Part shown: one piece after another, positions 21,124-39,775 of the stretch | Layout: every line of letters starts with the position of its first letter | Position numbering within the stretch: the first letter of the stretch is position 1 | Source: Ischnura elegans | Taxonomy: Eukaryota; Arthropoda; Insecta; Odonata; Coenagrionidae | NCBI RefSeq assembly: GCF_921293095.1 | Contig: NC_060251.1 | Span: forward strand, 55,073,585 to 55,137,584 | Reading direction: 5' to 3' | Length of the DNA stretch: 64,000 nt | Notes under the pieces: generated by a model | Database searches by the model: none | Seen by the model: the letters and a program-made list of their open reading frames with translations, nothing else | What the model was told of the DNA's origin: nothing | Made by a program: the position numbers and the translations under genes

Positions 21124-22599
21124 GTTAGTGGCTAACATATGTATATTAATGTAGTTAACAACCGCTAACCGAGCTGAAATAACACGCGAAATATTCTGCG
21201 AAATCACTCTTAAAAATTGCAGTTTTTTTCAAATTAAACTTAGCCGGTTCTATATAAAAATTAGCCGGTATAAACATTCTCGGTTTAACCTTTTCCGTAA
21301 TTACCCGTTTCGATGGAGCATCTTTTGTCTAGCACGACAAGTTATGGAAAATAAAAGAATAAACGATACATAAAATAAATGAATAAAGAATAAATAAATT
21401 AAATATATAATTTACATCATGAGTGACGACCTGAAGATATAAATATGTTCCGAAACCCGGGTCGTGCTTTTTTAAATATATATGTGAACCTTTAAAATTT
21501 TATTCTTTTATTTTCTCCGAGGGAAAGGTTTTGCACAATTAACCCTGAAGTTATAAGTTATACACGCAAAGTTATAATGTATTATTTCAGTGGAGTCTTG
21601 GACCGAAATTTCATCGCAAAATCACCAAGTTTCTGGCTTTTGTAGCTGTGTATTCTCGGTAAATATTTGATTTTATTGATTTATCCGCAGAAAAGTCCTA
21701 CGTCTGTTTTAGCTGATATATATTCCAGCTCCCTACCTAAATCTGTTGATTTCAGCAAGATCTAAATTATGCCATGATTGTTATAAAATATAAATTTTGG
21801 TTTCAAGAATAAATTTACGGAATAGAATAGACAACTCATCAATAAAAACTTTTAATACTGTTTCACTGACTACGAATTTTAGATAATGTATGGGGTAATC
21901 AACCCCTGAGTAAATATTTGAGAATAAATACAGTCGTCAGTCGGGAATTAAATGAGGAAATTTTGTTGCACTGCGCGGTTCGCCTCTCGGATGATTTTTC
22001 CATGACCGCCACAGACGCCAGATTCAACGGTGACCCTCAGTGGCACGTTCACGTAGTTCTATTTGGCTTCAGAGCTCATTATCGCGATGAGGGCGCCAAA
22101 TGGCTCTCGTTCTGACCATGAAATCTCTCTAGGTCAAGTCCGAACTCCGAAAAGTGATCATTTAAGAACTGTGCATTCAAATGTCCTCAGCTACAGGGCA
22201 TTTCTACAACATTTAACGATCACTCCCGCTCACATGGTCGTAATTTAGTCTTTTTTTCGTCACGAATAACTCGTTCAATACTTGTTACCCATCAATACGC
22301 ACTGCTTAAAATTCAAAAAGGAAGGATTAAATATTTTTAGAAATTTGCCTGTATCTCATTCTAAATGTGAACAATTCACATTTGAAAGAATACCAATGGA
22401 AAAAAAAATTCACTTCAGAGATTCAGGCGCATATTGACAATAGAGTAAACTAAAAATTTCAGCCTGATAGTGTAAGTTTCAAACGAGTAATTTATTTTTA
22501 TAGAGTTACACCGATTAATGTAGGTTTTTTCATGGAATATTTACGACTTTTTACGGCAGGATCCTCTCCTTTTGTGTATTTCCTCTTCAATTCACATTA
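21124..22599. other. No gene seen
   Basis: Long AT-rich stretch. A weak inverted pair (AAAATAAAAGAATAAA at 21349 onward; TTTATTCTTTTATTTT at about 21500) is visible. No coding domain is recognised. Confidence 0.35.
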
Positions 22600-22670
22600 A
22601 GGCCTGCTCCCTTTCATTCTATCAACAAAAAAATCCCATAATTTTTCTTCATTTTCTTCGTTTACCCAAA
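22600..22670 (-). pseudogene. LINE 3'-tail fragment
   Basis: The minus strand reads as a decayed form of the tail GKRGRGMKRIGFLDRMKGS found at 61801-61862. Only about 70 bp is recognisable. Confidence 0.45.
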
Positions 22671-23102
22671 GTTCAAAGTCTTAAATTGAGTGTGCATGAC
22701 GGATATGGTTCTAATCTATACACCCAATACCTTTCAAGATGACGGAATGTTTCAATTTTTTTAGAAGTTTTAAACTAGTAATAAATAAGAAGAAGCGATG
22801 GTAAAAGAATTCCATCTGTGGAGTTAAAGAGTGATAGGGGTTCCCCGTCGTATTCACCGTTTGGACCGTCTTCTAGTTTCATAGTTCATATTTTCAGACC
22901 CTTTGATGGTATATTTACCGAAGTTACTTGAAACATTTATTTCGGGTTACGAAGGTAGTTCTAGGTGCGAGGTTTTCAACTAGTTGAGGCTTAGACTTTG
23001 GTAACTACAAGCACTATGAACTTCGACATAATTGTCATAGAAATTACCTTCAAAAGATATTGGATGTGACTGTCCCACCTTTGTTTGACTATTTCTGCTT
23101 AT

Positions 23103-23170
23103 GGGATCTGAATCGAACCACGGATATTAGGCTTTCCAGGCCTCCATGCAGATTACTGCACTATCTAGGT
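23103..23170 (-). repeat. tRNA-derived SINE fragment
   Basis: The minus strand has TAGTGCAGTAATCTGCATGG and the box-B-like GGTTCGATTC. It is the same family as the inverted pair at 31453-31690. Confidence 0.6.
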
Positions 23171-24113
23171 TTGTAAGAGACATAAAATCTGAGACAAAAA
23201 CGTCCAATAGCACTTGGTAATTCTGCGCGACATATCGTAAAACGTCAAAGTTCTAAACAATGAAAATCAATGCTAAGTATCGATGCAGCATTACAACACC
23301 GACAAAATGACTGATTTCTGCCTATGGCTTTATCCAATTTGGCATTGAAGTACTCCAACCACGAACTTTAAAGTCCTTTTGGGCATCAGAAACTTGTGTT
23401 TTAAAATAATATCAATGAATTTTTTTCGTAAAAAAATATGCCATTACCATTAATAACACGAATGTAAAAATTTAACGAAAATCCGAAGAGGCCACAATGA
23501 TTTCGGCGAACCGCTACTAGAGGTTCTTTCTAAATAAATTATGGTCGCTGATCACGACCTATCGGTGAATGTACGAGTAAGGAATGAATAAAAGACTTAA
23601 GCTTGTCTCCTCAAGGACGGTGAGCTGTCGTCACGACCTATAGTTTTTCATCAGAGTGCAAAAAATGGAAAAAGCGCACCAACCTTGGTAAAAAGGGGGT
23701 CGCTGTAGAAGCCATTATTTTTCAATCACACTTATTAAACCTCCGCGAGCGTTTTCATTCCAAGAATGCGCGGAATTAACGGAGTCACGCAGCGAATGAG
23801 AAGAGGTGGGTCTAAGAGATAAAGAAGGAATTGAATATTGATTTCGCTTAGGTCGAAGGTTACGTAGAATACAACTCTATGTGCAATTAAGACTAACGGT
23901 GGAGCTGCTTGCGGAGGAAGAAAATTAAGTATGGTATGGTATTCGAAGGAGGGGGCCAACAGCTGAGGTCATTTGCGCTATGAGAGAAGGATACGTAAGT
24001 AAGGAGGGGTGGAGGAAAACCCGGCGTCGGCATATGCCTGCTCTTAGCGAAAGGCGGCATGGGAAACACAGCTTAACGTTCCATCTGACAGATACACGAC
24101 TGCAATGAGGTTA
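23171..24113. other. No gene seen
   Basis: Intergenic spacer. Short open frames only, with no recognisable product. Confidence 0.35.
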
Positions 24114-24303
24114 GCTACACGCAGGACTGGCAAGTGAAATGGAACGGAAATGTTTCGTTTCGACCCGGAGGGAAACGAAAATACGAGGCCTAAGTTTAGT
24201 TTCGTTTCCGCACGAAATTAAAATCACCAAGGAGTTTCGACTCGGGACGAAACTTTACTCCCGGGAACGAAACAAAATTAATCGGAACTCCGTTGCTCAT
24301 AGT

Positions 24304-24496
24304 GGGTGCTTTCCATTCATGCGACTCACGCGTCGACTTGTGTCTACTCGCGTCATTTGTTTATAACTCTCCTATTCCTGAGCGTTACCGTTTGTTGACT
24401 TGTGTCACAACAGTCGGCGACACACACCGAATGGAACACGAAATCCACGACGCAAGTCGACTTGTGTCGACGTGTGTCAATGAATGGAAAGCACCC
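24304..24496. mobile_element. Harbinger-like MITE nested in the hAT-like element
   Basis: A 193-bp element with perfect inverted ends GGGTGCTTTCCATTCAT and ATGAATGGAAAGCACCC. It is flanked by AGT on both sides (24301-24303, 24497-24499), a 3-bp duplication as in PIF/Harbinger. GTCGACTTGTGTC words repeat inside. The superfamily is inferred from duplication length only. Confidence 0.7.
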
Positions 24497-24834
24497 AGTA
24501 AGTTTCGATCCCAAAAGTTTAGTGGAGGGGGATAAGATGGAATAGTTTCGACCCATTACGTTTGACATACGTGTAGAGAGGTTGAAGCATTGAGCTTAAA
24601 AATCGAATTGCCGGTTTGCGTTCACCGCTCTCCTGTTAGTGGAAAAAATATGAGCGCCTCGTGCATCTAACGGCGGTAGGCCGAACCTCTACTTCATTCA
24701 ACCATATTTCGTACTCGGTGTGTGGGTCGAAACTAAACTGTTCGAATGTGAAGCACGTGGTCCCTCCGGTGCGAAACATTATTTGCGTTCCGTTCCGTCC
24801 CTGAGTTTTAGTTCAGTTTCGATCCCAAGTAGTT

Positions 24835-25180
24835 GAACGAATATTACAAAAGTGGATCCTCAAGTCGACTTTTAAATGCGTTGTCACCCACCGCGCATTG
24901 AAGTGAGTTTACAAAGTCGCCACTCGCGTCGCTTGCGGACAAGACATCTGATTTTTACGGGGAAATATGGTGTAATTAGGGGTGTTAACCGAAATTTATA
25001 TGCATGATGATGTGATCTATCAAATTCATAAAAGCTCAATGCTATTTCTCGTAATCACAAACATTGTACTGCAAAATGTTGGAAAAAAGTGGATCACAGT
25101 GCACTCATCACCGATTTTGAAAACCGATTAAAATGCGACCGAAGCGGCAACAGAAAGCAACCTTATATGGGATTGAATTG
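24835..25180 (+). repeat. Dispersed repeat block, copy 1
   Basis: Shares ACGAATATTACAA, AAAGTCGCCACTCGCGTCGC, GTGTAATTAGGGGTGTTAAC and AAAATGCGACCGAAG in order with 39405-39775. It lies inside the 1.23-kb hAT-like element, so it is probably internal transposon sequence. Confidence 0.8.
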
Positions 25181-25360
25181 GGCCTCCTCTATGCAGTCCT
25201 CTTGTACTTTTGACTCCGATTTCGTTTCGACCCTGAGTTTAGCTCCCTTGGTTTAAATCCATTTCGTTTTGTTTCTACATTTCGCTCCCGGGAACGAAAG
25301 TATTGAAATTTTACTGCTTTTGGGTTTCGTATTGATTCCCTTGCAATGCCTGGCTACAGG

Positions 25361-26539
25361 TAGGATTGCTTGAGCAATCGAGAGTGGATATATTTAAGAT
25401 CGACAAGTAGAGCACCATATTAGAACCCAACTACATTTCCAGGTCCGACAGAAGTGATAAATTGAGAGAGATATTTTGCCCAACGGATAGGTATGGGAAA
25501 TCGTTTTTTTCCCCGCACTATAAAAGACTTTAATTAATGCCAGACGTAATTTCGTCAGATCATTCCCTTTTCATGTGTTAACGCTTGGTGTCCTATCACC
25601 TCCCGCCACACGCCTATTGAGGCAGCTAGCGGGGTAGTATGAAGATGTAGACTGTACTTTGACGAGCTCTCAAGACGGAATCGCGTTGCCTGAAGAATCT
25701 CTTTAAAATATTTCTGTGCAATAGGTATTATCATATTACAACTCTTCTTAGCTATGTTGTTGGACTATTGGTCAGGAAATAATAAATATTCACATCAGAA
25801 TAATGCTTAAGTTAAAAAAATGATGCCAAAGTCGGCTTACCTTTCCAAATATCAACGAGCAAATATTTATTCATGGAAAAACATAGAGTACGTTATATTT
25901 ATCATATTTTTTTATTTTATACGACATGTATATTTTTACGAACTGTATTTTTATTGCTTTTTTAGCATCAGTTTTATTATATTTTTTCATCATCGTAAAT
26001 ATTTCAATGAATGTCACATCACTTGTGGTTCTGCCTTTTTTTAATTTTTTGGTATTAGCCTTGATGAAGGTCAATAAAGTCAACGAAAAGCTGGCATAAT
26101 TCTGAAGTAAATAATTATTAGTTCCTGACCAACACTAGAGAGAGGACACAACATATTTATATGGAATATTAAAAGTGGAATTTTTTACTCTTCTCGCAAT
26201 GTGGTTCCATTACGTGAAACCTAAGAATGATGTATACCAATGAGTAAAAAAATTATTACTTGTCAATGGTTTTCTAAGAGAAATACGTACTATATTATTT
26301 TTCATTTCTATTTTCGAAAATGATACCGCATTATCGAGTGAAGTCGAAATAAAGAACTAAATTTTATACTATAAGGAAGAAAAGAAGATAAGTTTTCAGG
26401 AAAACCAATAAATTATTGATAAAATTAAGCATAATGAAAGGATAGACAAAATGCAATGTTGAGACCTTAACTATAGTAATTTTCCTTGGATGACAATGTA
26501 ATTGGTCAAATGAGTAATTGATACTTTTTTCTTTTGCAG
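25361..26539. other. Upstream region of GST gene 1 coding part; no separate gene seen
   Basis: If the leader exon is further upstream, this is intron sequence. It contains a dispersed repeat (about 25480-25690) with relatives near 36420-36500 and 36830-36900 (GGATAGGTATGG, CCTCCCGCCA, TATTGAGG). It ends in the acceptor CTTTTGCAG at 26531-26539. Confidence 0.5.
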
Positions 26540-26570
26540 TGAGGAAGTCTCGATTAAAAATCAATCCACA
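26540..26570 (+). other. 5' UTR part of GST gene 1 exon
   Basis: A polypyrimidine tract and CTTTTGCAG place a splice acceptor at 26539. The 31 nt up to the ATG are untranslated and contain a stop in the ATG frame. Context ATCCACAATGG is a good start context. A separate upstream leader exon is therefore expected. Confidence 0.75.
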
Positions 26571-33082
<6,512 letters not shown>

Positions 33083-33338
33083 ACATGATTAATTATCTCC
33101 AAGGGAATCGCAAAAAACATTCCTTTCCACAAGTGTGTAATTTCATTACAATAACGCACTCACCGGCTACATCTTAAAAGCACTAAATTCAATCTCTAAA
33201 AATTATAGAGAAATACAAATTTATGAAGATCTACAATGGTTTTATGTGGTACCAAAATTACCAAACTGAATCCTCTGAGAACTCTTAAATTCACTGGCTA
33301 AGTGAGCTTAATTGTGATATAATGTACCAAAACTTTAA

Positions 33339-33344
33339 AATAAA
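33339..33344 (+). terminator. Poly(A) signal of GST gene 1
   Basis: AATAAA, 257 nt past the stop codon. Confidence 0.75.
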
Positions 33345-33703
33345 GCTCATAAAAATGTAAAAAGTTTCTTTCACTGCGATTCATTCACCACTGCATTGTT
33401 AAAGTACTGGTGACATAAAATACACGTATACTAGGTTAAGGAAAAATACACGTCGAAACGAAATGAACGCTAAATTTTATTTACATGTACACAAATACAA
33501 CGTCAAGTGTATATAGGCCTTATTGTGAATTTAAGAGGGATGTCCATGATGGAAGGGGAAACTGCCAGGGTACTTCCATGGGAACCACCATTAATCAGTA
33601 GAATACTAGTATACAGTCATGAAACTTTGAATTCATCGCAATCCGATTTCTGAATATCAGAAAGTTTTCGTCATTGGAAATGGACTCTACCCTTATCCAG
33701 GAT

Positions 33704-35018
33704 CTGGGTCGGTCTGAAGTGATTGGGGGCCCTCGGCTAGGGCTCATTGTGGGGCCCTCCTTACCGGGGGATTCAGGAGTTCTCCCCCGGGAAATTCCAG
33801 TTCCGTTCTCCCCGGAAGGAAATTGCATGTCTGTAAATGGATTTTGACGCTATTCTGGCTCTTAAAAACTAGTTAAAACTTAATGAAAAATAGCAATTTC
33901 GTTAGAGATAATACTATGGAAAGTGATAATTTCACAGCTTCAAAGGTTTAACAATCTACAACTACAAATGTACTAAGTTTCAATTATTTCTTTATTGATT
34001 TTGCTCCTTGAAACTGCACTGAACTCTAAAAAAACTCTAAAAATAGCCTCCAAAAAACCATTTCAAAAAGCATCAGGTTTTCTTTGATCTTCTGACATCT
34101 TTCCTTTTCCATACAGGGTATCCCATTTATCTTGACGACCCGAAATAACTTTTTGTCCAGATGCAAATTCAAAAATGTGTCAAGCAAAAGTTCATTAGCC
34201 GTAAGGGGGACATTAATCAGCATGATTGCCTTCCTTGTAGCTTTGTTATTTACCAAGATATGAACAGCGGTATGTCTTTTTTAAATGGCACCCTATATTT
34301 TTTATTTGGCAATTCATTTCCTCTCCTAAAGACTCATTCAAAAATGTAGCACAGTGGACCATTAACATAAACACAGTGTAGGAAAAATGACTATCTAGCG
34401 CTTAGTGCAGGTATGCGGGTATTGGAATTACTCCACTTGCTGACTTCGACGGTGAACGAATGGAAACATAGTAAAATGCACACCAGTCATAAGAAACTCG
34501 TCCACAGTAAGTGGACGAGTTTATTATTTTTTCATAACGTTGTGTTTATGTTAATGGTCCACTGTGCATTTTTGAATAGGTCTTTAAAAGAGGAAATGAA
34601 TTGCCGAATAAAAATTTTGGGGTGCCCTTTAAAAAAGACATACCGATGTTCATATCTTTGTAAATAACAAAGATATAAGGAAGGCAATCATGCTGATTAA
34701 TGTCCCACTGACGGCTAATGAACTTTTGCTTGACACATTTTTGAATTTGCATCTGGACAAAAAGTTATTTCGGGTGGTCAAGATATTAGGGACGCCCTGT
34801 ATATAATATTTTTGCACTGATTTTGAGCATGTTTTAAATTTAGCAACTAATTAAAACGTATACTTTTATAATTCAAAAAATATTTTGGTTCAAATGATCA
34901 CAGTTTTTAGTATTACACTTTTCATCTACGCTTCACGGTAGACGCGAGCGTAGTGTGGCCCCCGTAAGCTCGGGGCCCTCGGCGATCGCCGATCAGCGAC
35001 CTAGCCAGACCGCTCCTG
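33704..35018. mobile_element. 1.3-kb hAT-like element downstream of GST gene 1
   Basis: The left end CTGGGTCGGTCTGAAG and the right end CCAGACCGCTCCTG are inverted, and identical TCCAGGAT copies flank it (33696-33703, 35019-35026). Subterminal GGGGGCCCTCGGC words match the element at 60546-61127. Its middle is occupied by a fold-back element (34114-34799). Confidence 0.8.
34114..34799. mobile_element. Fold-back element with ~230-bp inverted arms, TA target site
   Basis: Ends CAGGGTATCCC and GGGACGCCCTG sit between TA dinucleotides (34112-34113, 34800-34801), as in Tc1/mariner-type elements. The arms (about 34114-34370 and about 34540-34799) are long diverged inverted repeats sharing GCAAAAGTTCATTAGCCGT and its complement. 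A perfect hairpin, AAACTCGTCCAC/GTGGACGAGTTT, lies near 34495-34523. Confidence 0.8.
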
Positions 35019-35399
35019 TCCAGGATACACGTATGTTTTACGCCAGCAGTAAAGTTTTTGGGATCAATTATCTACCTTACCCGGATAAAATCATTTTTGG
35101 GAACTTCCTAGGACGAAAAAATGAAAGAGAGCTTTTACTTCGTGCTCGTCAGGCCGCAACTCGAATACAGGGCAAGTATATTGAACCCGGTAAAGAGAGA
35201 TTAAATAACTTGAACTAAATAAAATGCAAAGAAAATCAGCGTAATTTCTCAAAAATTATTACGAGAAAAGAGTCAATCTGATATTATATATTGATTAGGC
35301 TGGAAGCCCTCAAAGACACGGAAGCTAACTGTTAGGCTTGGATTACTAGGCGAATTATGAACAGGTACTGTTCGGGCCGGAACATAACTACTCTGTGTT

Positions 35400-35659
35400 T
35401 ATTCCCCATTCTATTCAATTTTAAAGTTCCCTCTCTTCTTACCTATTCCCGCCTGCCTTGGTTTTAGTGTTTCTTTTGCTTTGTGCGTGTAGAGGGCTCT
35501 TAGCTAGAGTTTCTTAGCTTAGAGAGTTTCATGGGCTGAGTCCTGGCGGGAATCGTATTATCTTGCCAGAGTATCACTAGAGAAGGACGCATTTCTTTTC
35601 TTTCCCTCGTCGACGTACGAAAGGGAAGGGCATCCATCGGAGATTGGCGAAGCCAAAAG
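35400..35659 (+). promoter_or_regulatory. Possible untranslated leader exon of GST gene 2
   Basis: GST gene 2 has a 5' UTR acceptor at 41662, so its transcript starts upstream. This block ends at GCCAAAAG|GTAAGGTGG, a strong donor. Its 3' end resembles the candidate leader of gene 1 at 21123. The start is arbitrary, and the promoter is not identified. Confidence 0.25.
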
Positions 35660-37625
35660 GTAAGGTGGGATTTTCCTTATGGCATTTCTTCCTATACCTT
35701 CATTTCTTCTTCTTTTTATAACGTTTTTATGAAGTCACTTTGTTCTTTGTCGTCTTGCTCGGGTCAAATCTTGCATTTCAGTTATAACCCCCTTTCCGAT
35801 TAGCTATCAAGCTGAAATTCTCAGGCTAATTCAGAACCAGATGACAATGCAATATTATAAAAATTTATTGTGTTGTTAATTGTAACTCGATTGTTATTCA
35901 GAATTTAAAATTAAATACGGAGATTAGTTCAAAATATGGTCACCAAATTTCGATGGTGGTGCTGCGATCATTTAAAGGAACGAGAATGATAGAGAGTCAT
36001 AACAAAAAATTTGTTTAGATCGAAGTTCATTGAAAAATTTACTAGTGCTGTTTTTAGTTCGCGATGAAGACTTTTATATAAAAATTTATTTTTATTATTT
36101 CATTTCCCAATCGTTTCCTGCTCCTCATTGTTTTCATTTTTGCCTCTAAAAGTGAGGCTAGTTTCGGCCCTACGTCATCCGCCTTTCGAGTGGGACAAAA
36201 TAATCCTGTGACGCGTCACATACCTTACCGAGTGACAAGGAGAACATCGTCTTAAAACCGAATCTATGTCCTACGTAAACGATGCAATAGGAGAGATTTT
36301 TTCTGTTTTGATACGTGTCAAAATTATTTTTTCCGAACAACAAAGAACTTTAATAGATTATAGATTGAACTCAGGCAGGTCAAATATCTAGCAAATCACA
36401 CTCTATAAAAATTGCCGTATTCTCGTACAGGTTACCGGGCTATTGTCCCAGCACCTCCTGCCACGATAGTATTGAGGTGTTTTGCGGGTTAGTGCATAGA
36501 TGCAGATGTTAACCAACATTTGCGATTAAACACTTGGTGAATGATTTAATCATTTGCTAAGGTCTCGGCATAATTGGGATCCTTTAAATAAATATAATCC
36601 TTTTAATATATAAATCCATTGTGAACACAACAAAAGGGTAAATAAATAGCTTATTTTCATGCCTAAGTAAGTCTTTCAAAAATAAAGATTACATATAGGA
36701 TATAAATTAAGTAAGAAGTGTTGCAATAAATTTGATAATCAGTATAAACTATCCTGAAGCATACCGACTATAAAATAGGTTCCATCGCATGCCTATTACC
36801 TACTATTTATTACATATTTTTTTTATATTTCCGAAAGGATAGGTATGGTAATTCGTTTCTGCCCTAAATAATACACGACTTAAATAAAAGTTATTTCGAA
36901 GTCAAATCATCCTACCACATTGCAAAATGGCTGATACCTTACTATACCTATCGCATCACGGCCATGGAGGCGGCCTCCAGGGTAGCGGGTAGATTAGATT
37001 AACTCCTGATATTTTCCGACATATCTTTGGTCTATGAAGACGTAAAAATTTTGAACAGAAAGCAGTGAAAATATCTCAATTAAAGAAACACGTCGCAATA
37101 GAGACATTTAATTCTTCATGGCAGACTTTTATATTCCAGTTTTAAAACAACTATTATTATGTAATACCCACGTGGCTGATAGTATACCTGATGTAGTCAA
37201 CATGCTGAACATACTGAGTCACATATTGGAAAGTAATTTATCAACGTCGACAGTTGATTCAGATTCCAAAGCCCATGCTGAATTAGCAAAAGGCTTGCCA
37301 AGGAAATAACTGGTGGTTAAAAATACCGCTGAAAAATTAAATAAATACAACCGTGAACTCCTCATTAACAAATGACTGTTTAGAATGAAGTCAACAATCC
37401 TTTAGAAAAATGAAGGAATGCGGATGCATTGAAATAAAAATTCAATGGCCAAAATGCCAGCATGACGGCGGCGTGACTTGATTGCAGAAAAACTGAGGTC
37501 GTACTGCCTAGAACGGGATGAAGAAAAGAAAAATGCGGCATTGAGATAGCATTGGATAAGAATGTTGCTTGCTTAATATGCCAATGCGGCAGCATAGAAT
37601 ATTAAAGTGTAAAATAATCCAAACT
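35660..37625. other. No recognisable gene
   Basis: Contains dispersed-repeat pieces (about 36420-36500, 36830-37000) related to 25480-25690. An ATG frame of 63 codons at 37118-37309 (MADFYIPVLKQLLLC...) is not recognised and has no supporting context. Confidence 0.35.
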
Positions 37626-37715
37626 GGATAAATCATTTGCCCTTCGCCGGGAGGTGAACCCAGATACCTCGATCCCATGCCAGTCGTTTAACCTGTTAAG
37701 CTACCGAGGTTAAAT
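37626..37715 (-). repeat. tRNA-derived SINE fragment
   Basis: The minus strand reads CTCGGTAGCTTAACAGGTTA and GGGTTCACCTCCCGGCG, which fit polymerase III boxes A and B. Acceptor pairing is poor. Confidence 0.55.
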
Positions 37716-38222
37716 ATTTACTACTTCTAGCCCTCGTTCATTTCCTTCAAAATTTCTTCCGTTAGGTGAAATATTTGATCCTCTAAGTTCAGGCGAAATA
37801 GAAATTAAACCGGGTCATCGACACCTTCACAGATGTCCTAGGTAGAGAAAAAAGGGGCATAAACTCATAAATTTCTTTGAGTCATTCGCCGTATCTGGCC
37901 AGCAAGTAACAATATTCCCCCCGAAATGTTTTTTTTTCCTAGGTCAAAATTATCAAAAAATCAAACAAACTTGGATGGGAAATTGAGAGGGAGATTGAAA
38001 CTAAAGGTAGCATTGGACACAATTGAGCAACTCGTTAGTTTACAAACGGCAAAATAGAGCCCACTGATTCACATTAAATGATTCGAAGGAAAGCAGTTCA
38101 AATTACTGCGGGACGAACGTGCCTTGTGCATTCGAAACACGCCGCGAACCGTAAATCAAAGCGTTTCGTCATCCAATCTTGAGGTCGGTTACTGAGAAAA
38201 CTGTGCGTGGTGTGGGAGAATC

Positions 38223-38484
38223 ATGTACGAAGAGGCAGCTGTGTCTGTCACAGTCGGAAAACATCCTCGTCAAACGATAATTAACGGGCATATCTCGTAT
38301 CCGAATCTCACCTTGGCGACAAAATTATCTCGCGGCACTCTCGTGGTCTGCGTTGCTACCGGCGTGATTCAAAAGATATCCCTCCAAACGCCTGTTTCGG
38401 TCAAGCATTGGTCGAAGAAGGTGATCACTGTGTTGTGCGCATTTTTTTCAGCGTCAGTTCACCATCCTATTCCACCAATCTTAG
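38223..38484 (+). other. Candidate exon in a CpG-richer block
   Basis: An ATG frame (MYEEAAVSVTVGKHPRQTI...) stays open to a strong donor TTAG|GTAAGT at 38485. The flanking 38100-38484 is rich in CG dinucleotides compared with its surroundings. No family is recognised and no matching acceptor downstream was identified. It could be an alternative leader exon of GST gene 2 or a promoter-associated open stretch. Confidence 0.2.
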
Positions 38485-39404
38485 GTAAGTTTTTCGCCAT
38501 TTCTAACGATACTGTTATACTTATTATGCCTTACAGTACACTTTTCTCTATGTTTTAACCCGAAGGTTAGTTTGAATTTGGCAGATCCACGAAGATTTCC
38601 GCTATTTAGCGCGAATATAACCAAATTAATACGTTTTTGGTATCGTTTAGGAAGACAGAAAGGTATGTTTTCAGCATGCTTTGAAGGCAATATTTTTAGT
38701 ACCATGTTAGAAAGTTAGGAAAGCGGGAATAAAGTAGGAAGAGAATAGTATCATAGATTAAGTATATAAAGAGGGCTCACCGCACGTACAAAAATCGTAT
38801 ACATTTTTTATGTAGTTCTGGAAGAATTAACCAGATGGCGAGGAACAATCTTTTGCGATTTTTTTGAATTTGCTCGTTCCACAAGTCTAAAAATATATCC
38901 TGAAGCAGAAAGGGTCGCTACGTTTAGTGGAGACAATAGTTAGTCGATTTTGTTTAAAACAATTGTTATAAAAAAATATTTCCTCGAATTTCGGCTAGTA
39001 ACATGACTTACTCTATGATAGCATGTATTTATAGAATTAAAGATAATAGGGCTCATTGTGAATAAAAAGAGGGAAGTTCATTGTTAGAGAAGGTGTTGTA
39101 TCTCACCACGTAATGAGTCACAGGCACGTGGATTTCACACAGTGTGAGTGGCAGGACAAGTTATTTACACAGGACCCATCTTGATTATTTTCGGAGATGT
39201 CCGGAGGTTTCGGTCTAATTTTGAACCTTAGATTGCCAGCTGAGAACTCTGTGGCCGCTAGGCAACCTATGTATATTACACTCCACCATTGCCCTTAAAC
39301 ATTAAAATATTATCTGACTTAATTTCTTTCTCATCCAGTAAAAATCCTACATAAATGCTAACAGCACAAATACGGAGCTAAAAAATAAAAATGAGGGTGT
39401 TTTA

Positions 39405-39775
39405 CACGAATATTACAATATAGGTTCCTCAAGTGGATCTCGAAATGTATTGTCAACCACCGTGCATTTAAATGGGTTTCAAAAGTCGCCACTCGCGTCG
39501 CTGACGGACAAATTGATCCGAGTTTAACGGGGAATTAAGGTGTAATTAGGGGTGTTAACCGAAATGTATAAAAATGATGATGTGATGTATCAAATTCATA
39601 ACTTTTAAATGCTATTCCTCGCAATTACAAACATTATACTGCAAAATATTGGAAAAAAGTGGATCGCATTGCCCTCATCATCGCGCTGCGGATATTTTTG
39701 AAAACCGACTAAAATGCGACCGAAGTGGCAACAGGAATCAAACTTCTGTGGGATGAGAATGGGCATCCTCCATTT
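39405..39775 (+). repeat. Dispersed repeat block, copy 2
   Basis: Collinear with 24835-25180 (ACGAATATTACAA, AAAGTCGCCACTCGCGTCGC, GTGTAATTAGGGGTGTTAAC). It is followed by an open frame without a recognised domain (LLWDENGHPPFSPLGVIKE...) to about 40010. Confidence 0.8.

Larger units (their letters stand above)
24122..25352. mobile_element. 1.23-kb hAT-like element rich in TTTCGTTTC words
   Basis: The left end CAGGACTGGCAAGTGAA and the reverse complement of the right end CAGGCATTGCAAGGGAA are inverted. Flanks GCTACACG (24114-24121) and GCTACAGG (25353-25360) form an 8-bp duplication with one mismatch. Near the ends are many copies of GAAACGAAA/TTTCGTTTC words and CCCGGGAACGAAA. It carries a nested MITE (24304-24496) and a block (24835-25180) that recurs at 39405-39775. 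No transposase is recognised. Confidence 0.8.
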
